Assembly: GCA_003971905.1 (NCBI GenBank)
Contig: RSEE01000157.1
Coordinates: forward strand, 1 to 64,000
Length of the DNA stretch: 64,000 nucleotides
From: Moniliella sp. 'wahieum'
Taxonomy: Eukaryota; Basidiomycota; Moniliellomycetes; Moniliellales; Moniliellaceae
Direction of reading: 5' to 3'
The position numbers and the translations under genes are program-made. Positions 36,089 to 48,390 of this stretch are shown here, one piece after another (positions within the stretch are counted from its first letter, which is position 1; every line of letters starts with the position of its first letter). The notes beneath the pieces were generated by a model, which was not told the origin of the DNA, did no database searches, and saw only the letters and a list, made by a program, of their open reading frames with translations.

Positions 36089-36173
36089 CGCCCCACGTGG
36101 GACTCGAACCCACAACCGTGAGATGGACCTCTGAAGTAAGAGTCTCAAATTCTACCGATTGAAATAGCGAGGC
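36089..36173 (-). tRNA. tRNA-Lys (anticodon CTT) with a 12-nt intron
   Basis: Minus strand. The acceptor GCCTCGC pairs with GTGGGGC at all seven positions (two G-T), the B box is GGTTCGAGTCC and the D loop AATCGGTA. Anticodon stem TGAGA/TCTCA, loop CTCTTAA after removal of the 12-nt intron CTTCAGAGGTCC (36125-36136) placed at the canonical site one base 3' of the anticodon. The D stem is weak: TTTC against GAAT has one T-T mismatch and two T-A pairs, instead of the usual GCTC/GAGC. So either a slightly decayed or a relaxed tRNA. The strong T6 terminator argues that it is still transcribed. Confidence 0.87.
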
Positions 36174-36565
36174 TAATTAGGTACGTGTAAGCCTATGCAA
36201 ACCAACCACGGCTTTAAGTCCCCGTCTATCTCTAGGGGGTGTGATATGAGCTCAGACAGCAGAGAGCGTTCAGGAAAAGAGAGGGATACTAGCGTCATCA
36301 GCTATATACATCCTGAGCAGAGCAACAATGTCGAGCTGGACGCAAGAACCGAAGGAGAAACAATAAACTAAGAGGGGGGATCAAAACGCAAATCAGTCCT
36401 CGCGTGTGAGAGGGATGGTGGATACGCTCACATGGTGGCATTTCGTCACGCGCAGCACAGAGCAGCAAAACGTATGGTGGCTCGATAGGTACAAATAGAT
36501 AGAAACGGGTGGGGACATAACCCAATCGACCAAGCAAGAGAGGGGGGGAAGAGGGGGAGGGAGGG
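36174..36565. other. Spacer, nothing recognised
   Basis: Purine-rich sequence between tRNA-Lys and the unrecognised gene; no coding block. Confidence 0.5.
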
Positions 36566-37953
36566 TCACTTGTACAGCCGGACGACAGTCGAGCCATTGA
36601 TCGGCATTCCATCCTCCTCGCTCACCAGGGAGGGGGAAAAGGAGGAACTGTGGGGCGCGAGGTCGGGGCGATGAAAATGGACTTGGCCGGAATACTCCAA
36701 GTCCTGGACAATGCTCTTGGCGCCGCCCAATCCAACGCCCCCTACGGCGGTGGCCACATCGCGCGCGGGCAAACGGCCCTGGGTGGCAATCAACTCGGTC
36801 CCTGGCCTTGCCTGGCCCATCGCTTGCGAAGCGGTCTGGACAAGACATATGGTGCCATCCAACAAGGATTGGGTATCCAGGAAGGCCAGTGCCAAGCTGC
36901 CCCTGTGAGCTTGCTGATGAACGGTGCGGACAATGGTCTCCATCTCCTTCACTGCGTCTTGGTTTGTTCGCGCAGCCGTGCCGAGCCAGTGTACAAACAC
37001 CGTCGGCATCATCCACTCCCGTGCACCTTCAACCACAGCCCGGTGCAGCACGTCATACCCGTCCATCTTGGCGGACGCCTCAGGAAGGACAAAGACGACG
37101 ACGGTCTTGTTGTTAAAGTGCTCCATCGGTGGCAACTTGGTACCGATGGGGAAAGTAAGAACAGGATGCACCGACGCATTGCTCGTCACCGCCGCCAATT
37201 CGTCCGGCGCGGCATGGACGGAGCAGGACCATTTTTGGCGTGCGAGCGAAAGGATCCTTCGTGGTTTCTTTGCGTCCTGCCTCGGGGAGCTACCGGGTGC
37301 AGTGGCAAGCGTATGCGGCGGCGAAGTGTACACGACAAGACCGAGTGGTCGATTCCCATGGACTTCAACCCATTCATCTGCCCCAGCACCTCCCGTGCCG
37401 CATACCCAAACGAAGCACACAGATGCTCGGCCGAGCGAGTGGGGCTGTGGGGCCGGTCAACAAACACCAACGCAAGCGGCGCCGTATCCCGCTGCCAGAC
37501 GTAATGGGCGATCGCTTTGACAGTGTTGGCATCGCCGTCTTGTTCGTGCTGGGGGCAAAAAGAAGCAGGCGGGGTCAGCTGCCTCGCACTCAATTTCGGT
37601 CCAACAACGGGACAAGTACCGTGTGCGAGTAACTAGTAACTCACCTCCCAAGGATGGAAGACAATCTGTGTCCCCAGCTCGACCGCCGACTCGTTCATCG
37701 CGGTCTGGAGAGCGGCCTCGGTGGCCCGTCCCAAATGGCGGGTGAGAAAAAAGACCCACGTGTTGCGCTGGGCGCGTCGGCTGCTGCCCCGTCGGGGGGG
37801 GGGAGGATGCTGCCGGGCAAGCCAGCTGGCTCGGCTGGATCGCCCGGCGTGGCGGGCGAGGACAAAGCGGAGGCGGCGTGACGGGGGGACAGGGGCATGA
37901 ACCGTGGCTAGTGAAGCGAATGACGGGGGGGAAGCAACCGGGAGAAGCAGCAC
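36566..37953 (-). CDS. Unrecognised protein, two or more exons
   Basis: I do not recognise this gene. The last exon (stop at 36566) is long, coherent and free of low complexity: VVVFVLPEASAKMDGYDVLH, MMPTVFVHWLGTAARTNQD, LALAFLDTQSLLDGTICLVQ and HRPDLAPHSSSFSPSLVSEE, ending STVVRLYK. Upstream in another frame, HYVWQRDTAPLALVFVDRPH, then AEHLCASFGYAAREVL and NGLKSMGIDHSVLV (37330-37540). An intron (GTGAGT...CCCCAG, about 37553-37647) joins this to FFLTRHLGRATEAALQTAMN and TQIVFHPWE. Alternating hydrophobic strands and helices (VVVFVL, TVFVHWL, LALVFVD) suggest an alpha/beta fold. No catalytic motif stands out. The 5' end and start codon (listed at the first ATG of that frame) are uncertain, with one frameshift near 37350 and another near 37770. 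Confidence 0.55.
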
Positions 37954-38142
37954 GCACGCCCACCTCCCCTCGCCGGGCCAGACGCCGAGATGGTGCGTTG
38001 GTCATGAAGGAAAAGGCCAGGTGCGACGCAGGCTGTGATGCATCCCGACGGCCGTTTCCTGCAGCGCTGCAGCGTCGGCCTACAGCACAGGCACGCACTA
38101 GCCCGCACTCCCGCCTGCGCCCGAGCGGGCCAGGGTGTCGGC

Positions 38143-38163
38143 GACGCGTGACGCGTGACGCGG
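38143..38163. repeat. Tandem heptamer GACGCGT
   Basis: Two exact GACGCGT units and one GACGCGG in 7-nt register: TGA plus the palindrome CGCG. Confidence 0.9.
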
Positions 38164-38216
38164 ACCGCTGCCGGCCGAAAGTGGTCACGCATCACGCACC
38201 GCATGGTGTGTGACGA

Positions 38217-38230
38217 TCGATCATCGATCA
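38217..38230. repeat. Tandem heptamer TCGATCA
   Basis: Two exact units; on the minus strand TGATCGA, that is TGA plus the palindrome TCGA. The same pair recurs at 53230-53243, there followed by CCGG. Confidence 0.9.
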
Positions 38231-38624
38231 TTAACATTTCGATCGATCGGACGCGGGATGTGTCATGCATCATGCACCGGCAGGCCGCAACCGGGGAACC
38301 GGAAAGCCTTAAAGCTTAAATGAGCACCATCATGCATTGCATCTCCACTGCCGCCTGTGCATGCCACATGTCACCCGTCCATCGGTGGCAGCTGCATTGC
38401 AGGCCCCGCGACGAGATCTGAGGGATCGGAGACCCGCTATCCGAGTATCCAACAGTATCCAATCCGACCGGTTCCCACCTCTTCTATCCAAGGGGGGGGG
38501 TAAGCGCTATTAGGGCATGCTACTGTAGTTGGCCATTCCTGGCTCTTCTTCCCTGTTGGAAGCCGTTGGAAGCCCGGCAAGCCTGCCTCTGGGCCCAGGA
38601 AGCGTGGGCAGCATGTTCATGGCA

Positions 38625-38655
38625 TGACATGTGACATGCATGTGACATGTGACGC
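38625..38655. repeat. Tandem heptamer TGACATG
   Basis: TGACATG twice, a CATG insertion, then TGACATG and TGACGC. TGA plus the palindrome CATG. The reverse form TCACATG twice is at 51366-51379. Confidence 0.9.
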
Positions 38656-39419
38656 TGTGATAGAATGCGAGTGTGATGCATGTGATCTGAGACTCAGACC
38701 CATGGCGTTCGGGGTTTCGGGTGGGAGGCTTCGGGAGCTATGTTGGTACGCGTTACGCCTTGAAACTGACCTTGTGAGTGCTGGGTGGCCGCCGGTGGAA
38801 GTCATTGATCATTGGGTGCGTGGCTGGGCGCACTGACTGGGCGCTGGGGAAGGGAACAGAAACGGGAACGGGAACGGGAACACGGGGACGGGGGACAAAA
38901 AATTCTAACTGCCGCTGCATGTGATGCATGCATGTGACATGTCAGGGAGATGCGGTGTGTTTGTGATACCTGTGATGGGGGCTTTCCCTCGCTTTCCAAG
39001 CCTTCCCTCGTTTTTCCCAGCTTTCCCCCCCTTCTTGCTAGAATGCGACTTGGGATCGTCTCGTGAGCGCGCGTGAGCCTCATGGATCAGTAGCTGCAAA
39101 ACAGCCTAGCCTTCAAACAAGGCGTGAATTAGGCAAAGTGGTGAGACGCAAGTCTTGAAGCAAAACGTCTGCAGGGAAAGGAGACAGGAGAGAGAGAAAG
39201 GAGGGTGATGGAGCGAGCAGAGGGTGCGCAGCCAGCGAGGGGAACTCTCCCGCCCGGGTGGCGGGCATCGCCGATCAACAAAGGATAATAGCGGGGAGGA
39301 TCGTATCGACGGATACCCTCTGATGTCAACACTCAACATACGGGATAAGTATCATGTCCTTTTCATACAGTTGTTCACACACTGATTCATCAATGCCTGT
39401 CCTCTCTGTTAAAAATCCT

Positions 39420-39720
39420 TGCATCCGTAACAGGATATATGGAGATGGGGGAAAGGATAAGGATCATATTCATCGAGTGGAAAGAGAGCAAGATATATAT
39501 GCCTCGGAGAAGAAGAGAACATGCGAGCTATGTCACACGGAGGGAAAGAGGGAGCACACTCCAAAGGGGGGAAGCAGGGTCTAGAACAAATCAAGGGGGC
39601 CAGGCAACTTGGTGACAAAACGTGATCAAGTGAGTCTGATCCCGACAATCTGGACGGTCTCGTTTCTTTTGAGAATACATACCTTAGGTTCAATGCATCT
39701 CTCTATATCTACCCCCCTCC
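39420..39720 (-). repeat. Dispersed repeat, copy A
   Basis: On the minus strand this stretch aligns with 57400-57690 on the plus strand. Shared words include TGATTTGTTCTAGAC, CTCCGTGTGAC, TTCTTCTCCGAGG, TTTCCACTCGATGAATATG and ATCCTTTCCCCC (or close variants), in the same order and spacing. Both copies have a TATATATA box after CCGAGG. I see no reverse transcriptase or transposase nearby. It may be a solo-LTR-like or promoter-bearing relic. Confidence 0.75.
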
Positions 39721-41310
39721 GTACCTAAGCATGTACCCTCCCCCCCATCCACCACGGCGTCAGTAGTGCAGTGTCAGCTATGCGACGGATGCTTTGGGAG
39801 AGGCAGAAAGTGTGGAGCAGCGGTCGCGTAAGACTCCCTCCAGTCTCGGTGCTGCTAGCCACACTTGGCATATTGCCTTTAGTTCCTCGTAAGGGGTATA
39901 ACCATAGCGCCCATATCAACATCTTCAGAATATATACATGGAGGAGACACTTGTCTTCCTTCCCACCAAACTATTGGGTTGCTGTCTATTGCCCTTGTCT
40001 GTGCGCCGCGTAGCACTAGAGGAGGGAAAGGGAGGGGGATTGAGATGAAAGGGGGCCGAAAATTCGGCTATCAGTTGGGAGAGAGGGAACATGTGCCTCC
40101 AGGTAAAAACCGGATTTTACCAACGGAGAAACCCTGTGCAGCCGCTATCCGTTTGGTGAATGGAAAAGAGGCTTTTCCCTTCGAACCTCAACCGTTACTT
40201 CCATTGGCTGCCACATAACAGAAGGAATTACCCTTGGACCAAGCCCACTCGATTCGTGCTGGTGGCAAAACAGATGCGAGGGTATGAGTGTTGTGTTTCA
40301 TGTATCCCTTCATGACGAGGGAAAGACTAAAATGGTGTGCGCAACGTAAGAATGTTGTAGAATGCGGTTGTGGTTCACCGATTTGGATGCTTGTGGAGGG
40401 GATGTTCAGATGGACGAACGACTCCGAAAAGATCAAACAAAAATATATGGTAAGTGTGCGTATCTTAATGTCCTGCACCTTTTTTTGGGAGAGAAGAAAG
40501 AGAGGAGTGGTGTAGACAGCCAGGGCCTTTGCCGCAAATGGAGTTCGGAAAAGTGGCAACGGAAGAGGGGGCATGAGGAGCGGTGGCACCAACGGCACAC
40601 CACGAGATTCACGCAGGTCTCACACTGTCACTACTTTTTTATTCGTCTTCGTGCATCGAACGGAAGTTCTTTCAAGGGCTGTTTTGGGATTTGCTCGAGT
40701 GTGGCACATGCTTCGACCGGTCGTTGACATTTTCTACCTGGACCTCAGAATTGGATCAAGACGTTGATGGGTGTTATGATACTGTGTGCGATGGAGACCC
40801 TATGAGGAGGGGCGCAGAAAGAGCGAGAAAAGGTGAGTATATATAGCCGAGAGAAGATGAGTCTTCGCGAAGGGATGACGAAAAGGAGACCTCAGCACCT
40901 TGTCGGCCGCAAAAGGCCTTTGCATCCTGGAAGGATCCAATTGGAGAAGGGTCGCATGATAGGCCTTGAGCAGGTTGATTGAGTACGCAGGGCTGTAGAA
41001 ACTGCCGGGTACTAGAAAAGAAAGCAGATCTACTATGCAACACACGGAGGTGTGCACGGGCCACGGTCTGCGATGGCGCAGGTCCGGGGGTGAACATTTC
41101 AGGGTGCACTCAGGGGGTGGGTGCTATAACCGCGGTGGGACATCGCCCCATTCCGCTCCGCTCTGCCCCAACGCCTGGCCTAGGAGGAGCCACCACCGCC
41201 GACGCCACCACCACCACCTACTCCTCCACCACCACACGCGCCCTCTCCCGCCCTCCCCGTCTCCTCCTCCCCGCCGCCCATGACAACCGCCCCGTCCCCT
41301 CCCTCGGCCG

Positions 41311-44300
41311 ATGCAGCCACCGGCCGGGACGTGCGCCATGAAGGGGCTGTGCGGCAAGACGGGCCTGTTTGCGCCCGAGATCCCCTGTGCCGTCGACGAT
41401 GCTCCGGCAGACGAGGTGCGTGTCTGGAGGGCGTACGCTGCGGATGTAGTCCTGCGGACTGAGTACTGACCCCCGCCGCTCCATCTGATGGTCGCCAGCC
41501 GGACTCTGCCTTTCGCTCCCTGCTGCTGGATGTGTGCGGCGCCGAGTTTGCGTCGGGTCCCGTGTGCTGTGAGCCAGGCCAGGTCGAAATCCTGGCTGGC
41601 AACCTGGACCAAGCGTCGCCGCTCATTTCCTCGTGCCCGGCCTGCAGCAACAACTTCCGCCACTTTTGGTGCTCCTTCACCTGCTCCCCTGCCCAATCCC
41701 AGTTCCTCGAAGTAGCCCAGACACAAACGATCGACGGAAAGGAGGCTGTCAAGCAGGTCAACTACTTTGTCTCGAACCAGTTCCGCCAAGGGTTTTACGA
41801 TTCCTGCAAGAACGTCCAGTTTGGTGCGACGAATGGGTTTGCGATGGACCTGATTGGCGGTGGCGCACGCAACGCCGATGACTTTCTGTCGTACATGGGC
41901 CAGGAGCGGCCGCTGCTCGGCTCTCCGTTCCAAATTGACTTTCCTCCTCCCCCCTGCCCACAGTGGCGGGACAACTCAACCGCACCTCTCCTCTTGCTTT
42001 TTCCAAGCCTCTTCCTACACCGTTTGATCCGCCAGCTCGCAACTGCTCCGGGGGATCTGCGGTCGCGTTGTGCGTGCATTGATTGCCCCGACGTTTGCAC
42101 CTCGCTCCCTGATGTTCCGGCACCATCGGAGCAGCAAGAGTGCAAGCTGTTTGCTTGGCCTTGCAACCAGCTGGTTATCACCATGTTGTACTTTTTCGTG
42201 CTGTTCCTCTTCTGGGCTGGATTCCTGTGGAAACGCTCTGCCCCATCGGCCTCCAAGAATTCAAACCGGCGCCACACCGTGCCTGTGTCAGCGCCCGTAC
42301 CCGAGACAGACCAACCTAGTTTTCGCCCAGACGAAGGTACTGCACCTCCCTCCCACGCCGGCGTACCGGAGCCACAGGCGGACTCATCTGCGTACGACAG
42401 GGAAGCGCACACGCCCGCGCCTGCATCCCAGCAGCCTGGGGCGCATGCGATCCAACGTTGGCTGTCCCGCAGTATGTACCAGCTGGGGCTCATGTCGGCG
42501 CGCAACCCGTGGCAAACCTGTTCGCTGGCTGCGCTCTTGCTTGGCGTAGCCAACCTTGGCTGGATCTGGTTCCGGGTCGAAACCGATCCGGTCCGGCTCT
42601 GGGTCGCGCCCAACTCGACGGCCAAGAACGAGAAGGATTTTTTCGATCGCCAGTTTGGTCCGTTTTACAAGACGGAGCAACTGTTTGTTACCGACCGAGC
42701 TGCCGCTGGGTTTTACCGCCACCGCGACCCGTTGGATCATGACAATGCGATTGAGGACTTACCTCCCGTGTTGACCTGGCCGCGCTGCAGTGGTGGGCTG
42801 ATGTTGAGGCTGAGATCCGCGCGCTGAAGGCTGGGCCGAATCAAACGTCGTTCCAAGATGTGTGTTTTGCTCCGAGTGGACCTGGGGGTGCCTGTGTGGT
42901 GGAGAGCATCATGGGTTACTTTTCCGACGACCTGGTGCGTGCCGGGGTCACCAAGCACAATTGGCGCAGCAGCCTGAACCAGTGCGCGGCGCGCCCGGCC
43001 GAGTGTCTACCGCTGTTTGGTCAACCGCTGAAACCGAATTTGATTCTGGGTGGGATTCCGATCGATGCGCCTCCGGCCGACGCACGTGCGTTGGTGGGCA
43101 CCTGGGTGGTGGAGAACAGTCTCGATAAGCGCAAGCTCGCCCGTGCCGAGGCATGGGAGCGCGTGCTGCAGGCGTTTTTGCTGGACTTGGCGGGAAAGGC
43201 GCCCACGGGGAGCAAGCGCCATCCCTTGGCTCTTCGTGCCAAGCAACTCGGATTGCACGTCTCCTTTAGCACCGGTGTCAGTTTGGAGGAGGAGATTTCG
43301 TCCAGCACCAATACCGACACGGGCATCGTGGCGCTGAGTTATCTTCTCATGCTTCTGTATGCATCCTTGGCCTTGGGCGGAGGCTACGTTCCCGCACGTA
43401 GGGTGGACGCCCAGGGTCAGGTTGTGCATTCTACGTTCTGGGGGGACGTGAAGACGGCGCTATCTTGCCGCCCGAGAGGCATTCGTTTGCCGGACGACAT
43501 GCTGGATGAGCAAGATGCGCGGGCGAACGCCCGTTCCCGCCTCATTGCCGGCTTCTTTGTCCGTTCCAAGGTCACCCTCGGTCTGTTCGGCATCTTGATT
43601 GTTATGGTAGCCATCTCATCGGCGGTGGGGATTTGGTCGGCGCTGGGAGTGCGGATGACTCTGGTGATTGCCGAAGTCATTCCCTTTCTCGTGCTGGCTG
43701 TCGGGGTCGACAACATTTTCCTCCTTAGCAACGAGATGGACCGTCAAAACACCCTTTGCAGCACCAGCAACCCGTACTATGATACCCGTGACGACGACGT
43801 CCACGCAAGTTCCCTGGGCGAGAACAACGAGGTGGATGCGATGCAGGCTGGCCATCGGCCTACAGAGTCCATGCCAGCCTTCCACCTCTCTGCAGAGGAG
43901 AGGGCGGCAAGAGCGTTGGCGCGCATTGGGCCGTCAATTGTGCTGAGTGTGTCGATTCAAGTCAGCGCCTTCTTACTGGGCGCGCTGGTTCCCATGCCGG
44001 CCGTGCGCAACTTTACGCTGTACGCGGCGGGGAGCATGGCGATTGCCGCCCTGTTGCACTGCACCGTCTTTGTCGCTGCGCTTGCGCTAGACGCACGACG
44101 GAACGAGAGCGAACGGATCGACTGTTTCCCCTGTGTCCGAGCCCGCAAGCCTGCCCACCTGCCGGTCCAAGCGCTCTCGGTAAGCTCTAATACGGACCTG
44201 GTCCCGGAGAGCTGGCTAGCCAAATTTATGCGGGAAACGTACGCTGGCTTCATTGTCCGGCCGAACGTCAAGCGTGTTGCTCTGGCTCTCTTTGTACTGT

Positions 44301-45780
44301 TGGGTGCCAGGTCCATTATGCTTACTCACCAGATCCACATGGGCCTCGACCAGCGTCTCGCCCTTCCGCCGCACTCGTACTTGCGGGGGTACTTTGACGC
44401 TGTCGATACTTGGCTCGATGTAGGCCCACCAGTGTACTTTGTCGAGTGGAGGGCGGATACCAAGTTCCGCTATGTCCAGCGGCAGCTGTGCGCACGCTTC
44501 ACCACCTGTGCGCCTTTTTCGGTGGCAAACACGTTGGAAGGCGAGCGCAAGCGCCCCGCATCGTCCTACATCATCGAGCCTGCCGCCAGCTGGATCGATG
44601 ACTTTTTCCAATGGCTCAACCAGCCATCGACAGCTGCTGCCGCGTGCGGATCAACGACCCGTCCAAATTCTGTGCGCCGCGCGATTCCGAGTTCTCGTGC
44701 CGGCCCTGCTTTGAAGGGAGAGAATACAACACCACGCTCCAAGGCTTGCCGGAAGGAGACGAGTTTATGATGTTCTGCGCCAGTGGCTCAAGAGCCCGAC
44801 GACGGCCGAATGCCCCCTGGGCGGTGCAGCGTCCTACTCGTCGGCCCTTAGCCTCAAGCGCACCAAACTGAACGCCAAAGAACCCCTCTTGGACTTGGCC
44901 TTGAACAAGACCGAGGCCGAGTGGGCCTTACAATGTGGCAGGGCCCCCGCCCGGATCGGGAGGACCGCAAGATGAACGTGTTTGCCTCTCACTTCCGTAC
45001 CTCGCACGTCCCCCTTCGCTCGCAAGCCGACTTTATCAATGCACTCAAGGCAGCCCGCCGCATTGCCAAGGAGACGAGCGAGCGGTCGGGAGTGAGATTG
45101 TTTGCCTACTCTCTCTTCTACCCTTTCTTTGACCAGTATCTCCACTTGCCCGCGCTGGCGGTGCAAGTGCTTGGATCGGCAGCTGTGGCCATCTTTGGGA
45201 TCAGTTATGTGGTGCTGGGCTGCTGGCGGACCGCAGGAGTAATCTTGGTGTGCGTCGCATCAACGTTGCTCGGCGTGGTTGGCTCGATGGGCCGATCCGG
45301 AATCGAGTTCAACGCGCTGACGCTGGTCAACTTGTCGGTGTGCGCGGCAAGGGGTGGAGTTCTGTGTGCACGTTGCCAAGGCGTTTATGCGTGCGCCCGG
45401 CGACGGCGGGGCAAGCGGGGCGAGGAGCGCATCTGGGAGAAGGAGCGCGAACGGGGGTGCAGGCGGCGGTCGGGGATGTGGGTGCGTCGGTGCTGACAGG
45501 CATCACGGGGACCAAGCTGGTGGGGCTGTCGGTGCTGGGGTGGACAAAGTCGGAGCTACTGAAACTGTACTATGCCAAGATGTGGATGGCGCTCATCCAG
45601 CTCGGCGTCCTGCATGGCCTCGTGCTCCTGCCTGTTCTCCTCTCCTTCTATGGCGGGCCCAGCAATGCCGGACCGGAGGACGAGAGCGAGGCACGCCGCC
45701 GTCTGCTCCGGGCGCAGGACAGCAACGCGAGCCGCCCCTTCGCCCCCACCGGTACAGAGGGCGACGAGGACGAGGCGTGA
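41311..45780 (+). CDS. NCR1: Niemann-Pick C1-type sterol transporter Ncr1/NPC1, frameshifted
   Basis: Vacuolar membrane protein moving sterols and sphingolipids out of the lumen. Exon 1 carries CAMKGLCGKTGLFAPEIPC, the start of the cysteine-rich N-terminal domain; its signal peptide is not cleanly readable and the ATG is tentative. An 83-nt intron (41416-41498, GTGCGT...CGCCAG) leads to LLLDVCGAEFASGPVCC, SCPACSNNFRHFWCSFTCSP, YDSCKNVQFGATNGFAMDLI and, after a hydrophobic stretch, CACIDCPDVC. TM segment ITMLYFFVLFLFWAGFLW follows. The middle domain includes NQTSFQDVCFAPSGPGGACV and LVGTWVVENSLDKRKLARAE. The sterol-sensing domain spans about 43560-44150, with LAVGVDNIFLLSNEMDR. Later come VDTWLDVGPPVYFVEW and a C-terminal helix bundle from IFGISYVVLGC to LGVLHGLVLLPVLLSFYG. 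About six frameshifts (near 42790, 44630, 44760, 44950, 45350, 45400). Confidence 0.9.
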
Positions 45781-46402
45781 GATCCGAGAAGACAGGGCCG
45801 CGCAGGACATATGCGAGCGGAGTTCGGTCGGCACACTGCCCGCCAAGCACCAATGGATTCGCTTCTGGCAAGCTTGAATCGATTCCCACTGACATACCTC
45901 ACATGTAGTCAGCTAGTGTATATTCGACGAGAGTCGATGCGCTCCGTGCCACATCGTCACCAACACCGCCTGGGACAGGTGGTGCTTCACCGCAGAGCGT
46001 CCTTCGCTTCCCGCGAGCCTCGTTCAGGACGTTCAGGCCGCGTTGAGCGTGCCCGAGGTGATTCTCTCAACCCCGCTGATCATCGACCAATGCATTACGT
46101 TCCGGGGCGATGGTGCAGGCGCGGAGACGAGCGTGATGGGGGGAGGCAGTGCGTAGATGACTTTCCTCGTATATATTGCGCACCACAGCGGGGCTGCGGC
46201 CAATGATAATGAGGCCAACGGCTATCTTATTACCGCTTCTTCTTTGTTGTCCCCTTGGAAGGACCAGACTGTGCTTGCTACGGCATACAAAATGAGACAC
46301 CAAAATGACGGGGGGCAGGGAGCAAGTAGGATTCGATGAAAGAGACCAGATAAGTGTTACATGACAGTGCGTGCAGCCCAACTGCGCGGAAAGCGCCTTT
46401 TC
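45781..46402. other. NCR1/PES1 convergent spacer
   Basis: No supported gene; it holds the two 3' regions. Confidence 0.5.
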
Positions 46403-48390
46403 TTACTGGCGCTTGGCTTGCTTGGCCAAACGCTTTTTCTTGTCGGCCAAGACCTTGGCCTCCTCCGAGCGCCGCTCTGCTTTGCGCTGGACAGAGGCGT
46501 GGATCTTGCGCTGCTTGTTGGACAAGAGCATGGTCGACATCTTTTGTGCTTCCGCTTCATCTGCCGCCTCCTGCTCCGCCACACTCTTCTTCTTGTTCGC
46601 CCCCTTGTTCTTCTTGGCCTCCGCCAGGGCAGTCTTACGCGCTGCCTGGTACGCCTTGCGCAACGTCTCCACCTCCGCCTCGCCACCGACAGCCTCGGCC
46701 TCGAGCTCGGCCTCGTCCAACAAGCTCTCCTCCAGCGGGTTGGCCAGGAGCGCTTTCCGTGCGGGCCGGTTGATCGCGACCTGCTTGTCTGCCGCCTGCT
46801 CTTCGTCGGACGCCTCGGACTCGGACTCGGACTCGGATTCGGACTCGGATTCGGACTCGGACTCTGCTTGGGCCTCGGCCTGGTCCAGGCCAGCCTCGGC
46901 GGGCACGTACCCGCCCGCGGCGCGCACCGCCTCGTTGTCTACAAACGGCGACAAGTGGGGCGGCAAGGCCTTGCCCGGCGCGTACGGCTCGGTGGGGAGC
47001 AAGGTGCGCGCGTTGGCCGAGTCAATGAGCCATTGGGGTTGAATAAAGGTGCGTGCGCCGCCGTACCGGGCCGGGTCGTAGGGGTTGGTGCCCTTGGCTG
47101 GGACGGGGCGATCGATAATGTGGTGGGTGATCCGCGGGTCCGTCTCGCTCAATGCCGAGCCGGCACCGACGACCGCGTCCCACCCAATGTGGGATGCGTC
47201 GGCGCCAAAGCAGCGGAGGACAAATTCCAGCAGCGCACGCGGCGTCTCGCGAGAAAGGTAAAAGTAGTAAGGCTGGAACACGTTCAAGCTCTTTTCCTCC
47301 TTGGAGTTCTGCGCCTCGAGCTGGGCCAGGGTGGTGAGCTGCGCCGGGTCAGCGGCGGCGGCAGCCGTGTCCAACTTGGAAGGGTGAGCAACAAATTCCT
47401 CGTCTTCGTCCTTGTTCTGACCAGCCGTGGCAGCCTCGACCATGGCCTCGTCCTCGTCCGCCTCGACATTGGCCTTGTTAATGGCTTGGATCTCCTTTTC
47501 AACGTCCTTGGCCGACACGCTGGACTTGGCCGCTCGGGTGGAAGCGGCAGGCTTGGGGCCCTGGAGCACCTGCGCATTCTTCTCGGTGAGCGTGATGGAA
47601 CCCATGCCAGCACCAGCGTCCTCCTTGGCCTTGTCCAGCGGCGGCGGGTACACCAGGTTCTCATCCTTGTACAGCTTGAACAGAACAAAGCCCGACAAGG
47701 TCTGGTACAGGTCGAGGAAGGTGACCATGATGCGGAAGTCGACATCGTCTGGTACATTTTGAGTAAAAGGTAAGGGACAAGCCAGGTGACCACTTGGCCC
47801 TTGACCTCCGCTTGCAGATAAACACCCTTGATGGACAGGAAGACCTTGCGAAGCGCATGCGCATGCATGCACCACACCTGCCACTCGGTCATGAGGCGCG
47901 AGCACCGCTCAATCAGCTTGTGGTTCACAATGCGCCCGCCCTCGGCGCCGGGGTGAGCGGGAGGTGAGAAAAGAGACTGAGCATCGACAGGGCATCGTCC
48001 ATGTCGTGCAGCGCCTCGGTAAAGCTGGGGTAGCGCTCGCGGATGAGGTGGTCGAGCTTGATGACGGGCCGCTCGAGCTGGTCGATGGACTGGGCCAGCG
48101 CATAGTTCTGCCGGCCAATGGCGCGCGAGAGACGCTTGGCAAAGGCCTTGTGGTCGCGTAGGTGCTGGAGCACAGGCTCGTGGAGAAGGAACTGGATGTC
48201 CTTGGCGTAGTAGAAGGTGGCCTGCTGGCGGCCGCACGCTTGGCGTGGCGGGGCTGGCGGGGGAAGACGCCCTTGAGGATGCACAGCCGGCGGAAGTCCG
48301 AGAGGCTCACCTGGAGCTTCTTGAGCGGGCGTTGCGCGTGACGTAGTTCTTGGTCGCGCCGACCTTTCCGCGCTTCTGCATCGACCCCAT
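46403..48390 (-). CDS. NOP7: Pescadillo homologue Nop7 (PeBoW complex), frameshifted
   Basis: Nucleolar protein of the PeBoW (Nop7-Erb1-Ytm1) complex, needed for 27S pre-rRNA processing and 60S assembly. The start [20 protein letters not shown] at 48390 is the family N-terminus. Then [60 protein letters not shown] and [20 protein letters not shown], followed by [40 protein letters not shown] leads into a charged linker. A BRCT domain (about 47050-47290) contains [20 protein letters not shown] and [12 protein letters not shown]. The acidic Glu/Ser-repeat and lysine-rich C-terminus ends KQAKRQ. Frame changes near 48330, 48225, 47945 and 47765; the last 500 codons are one open frame. Divergent from FUM1. 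Confidence 0.93.
46815..46866. repeat. GGACTC/GGATTC hexamer repeat inside NOP7
   Basis: Eight or so GGAYTC units encode alternating Glu-Ser on the minus strand, part of the acidic linker after the BRCT domain. Confidence 0.85.

Larger units (their letters stand above)
37954..41310. other. Gene-poor, AT-richer region with repeats
   Basis: No supported gene in 3.3 kb. It holds heptamer arrays (38143-38163 GACGCGT; 38217-38230 TCGATCA; 38263-38276 TCATGCA; 38625-38655 TGACATG), AACGGG hexamers (about 38859-38880), a copy of a dispersed repeat (39420-39720, minus) and a further TATATATA-containing stretch near 40835 that resembles its promoter-like part. From about 39.1 to 40.9 kb base composition shifts towards AT and stop codons are frequent. 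Confidence 0.6.

Noticed and set aside
39420-40990. Complete LTR retrotransposon between the TATA-bearing stretches
   Set aside because: No reverse transcriptase, integrase or gag-like zinc knuckle is readable, and the stretches near 39.5 and 40.8 kb match only around the TATA box.
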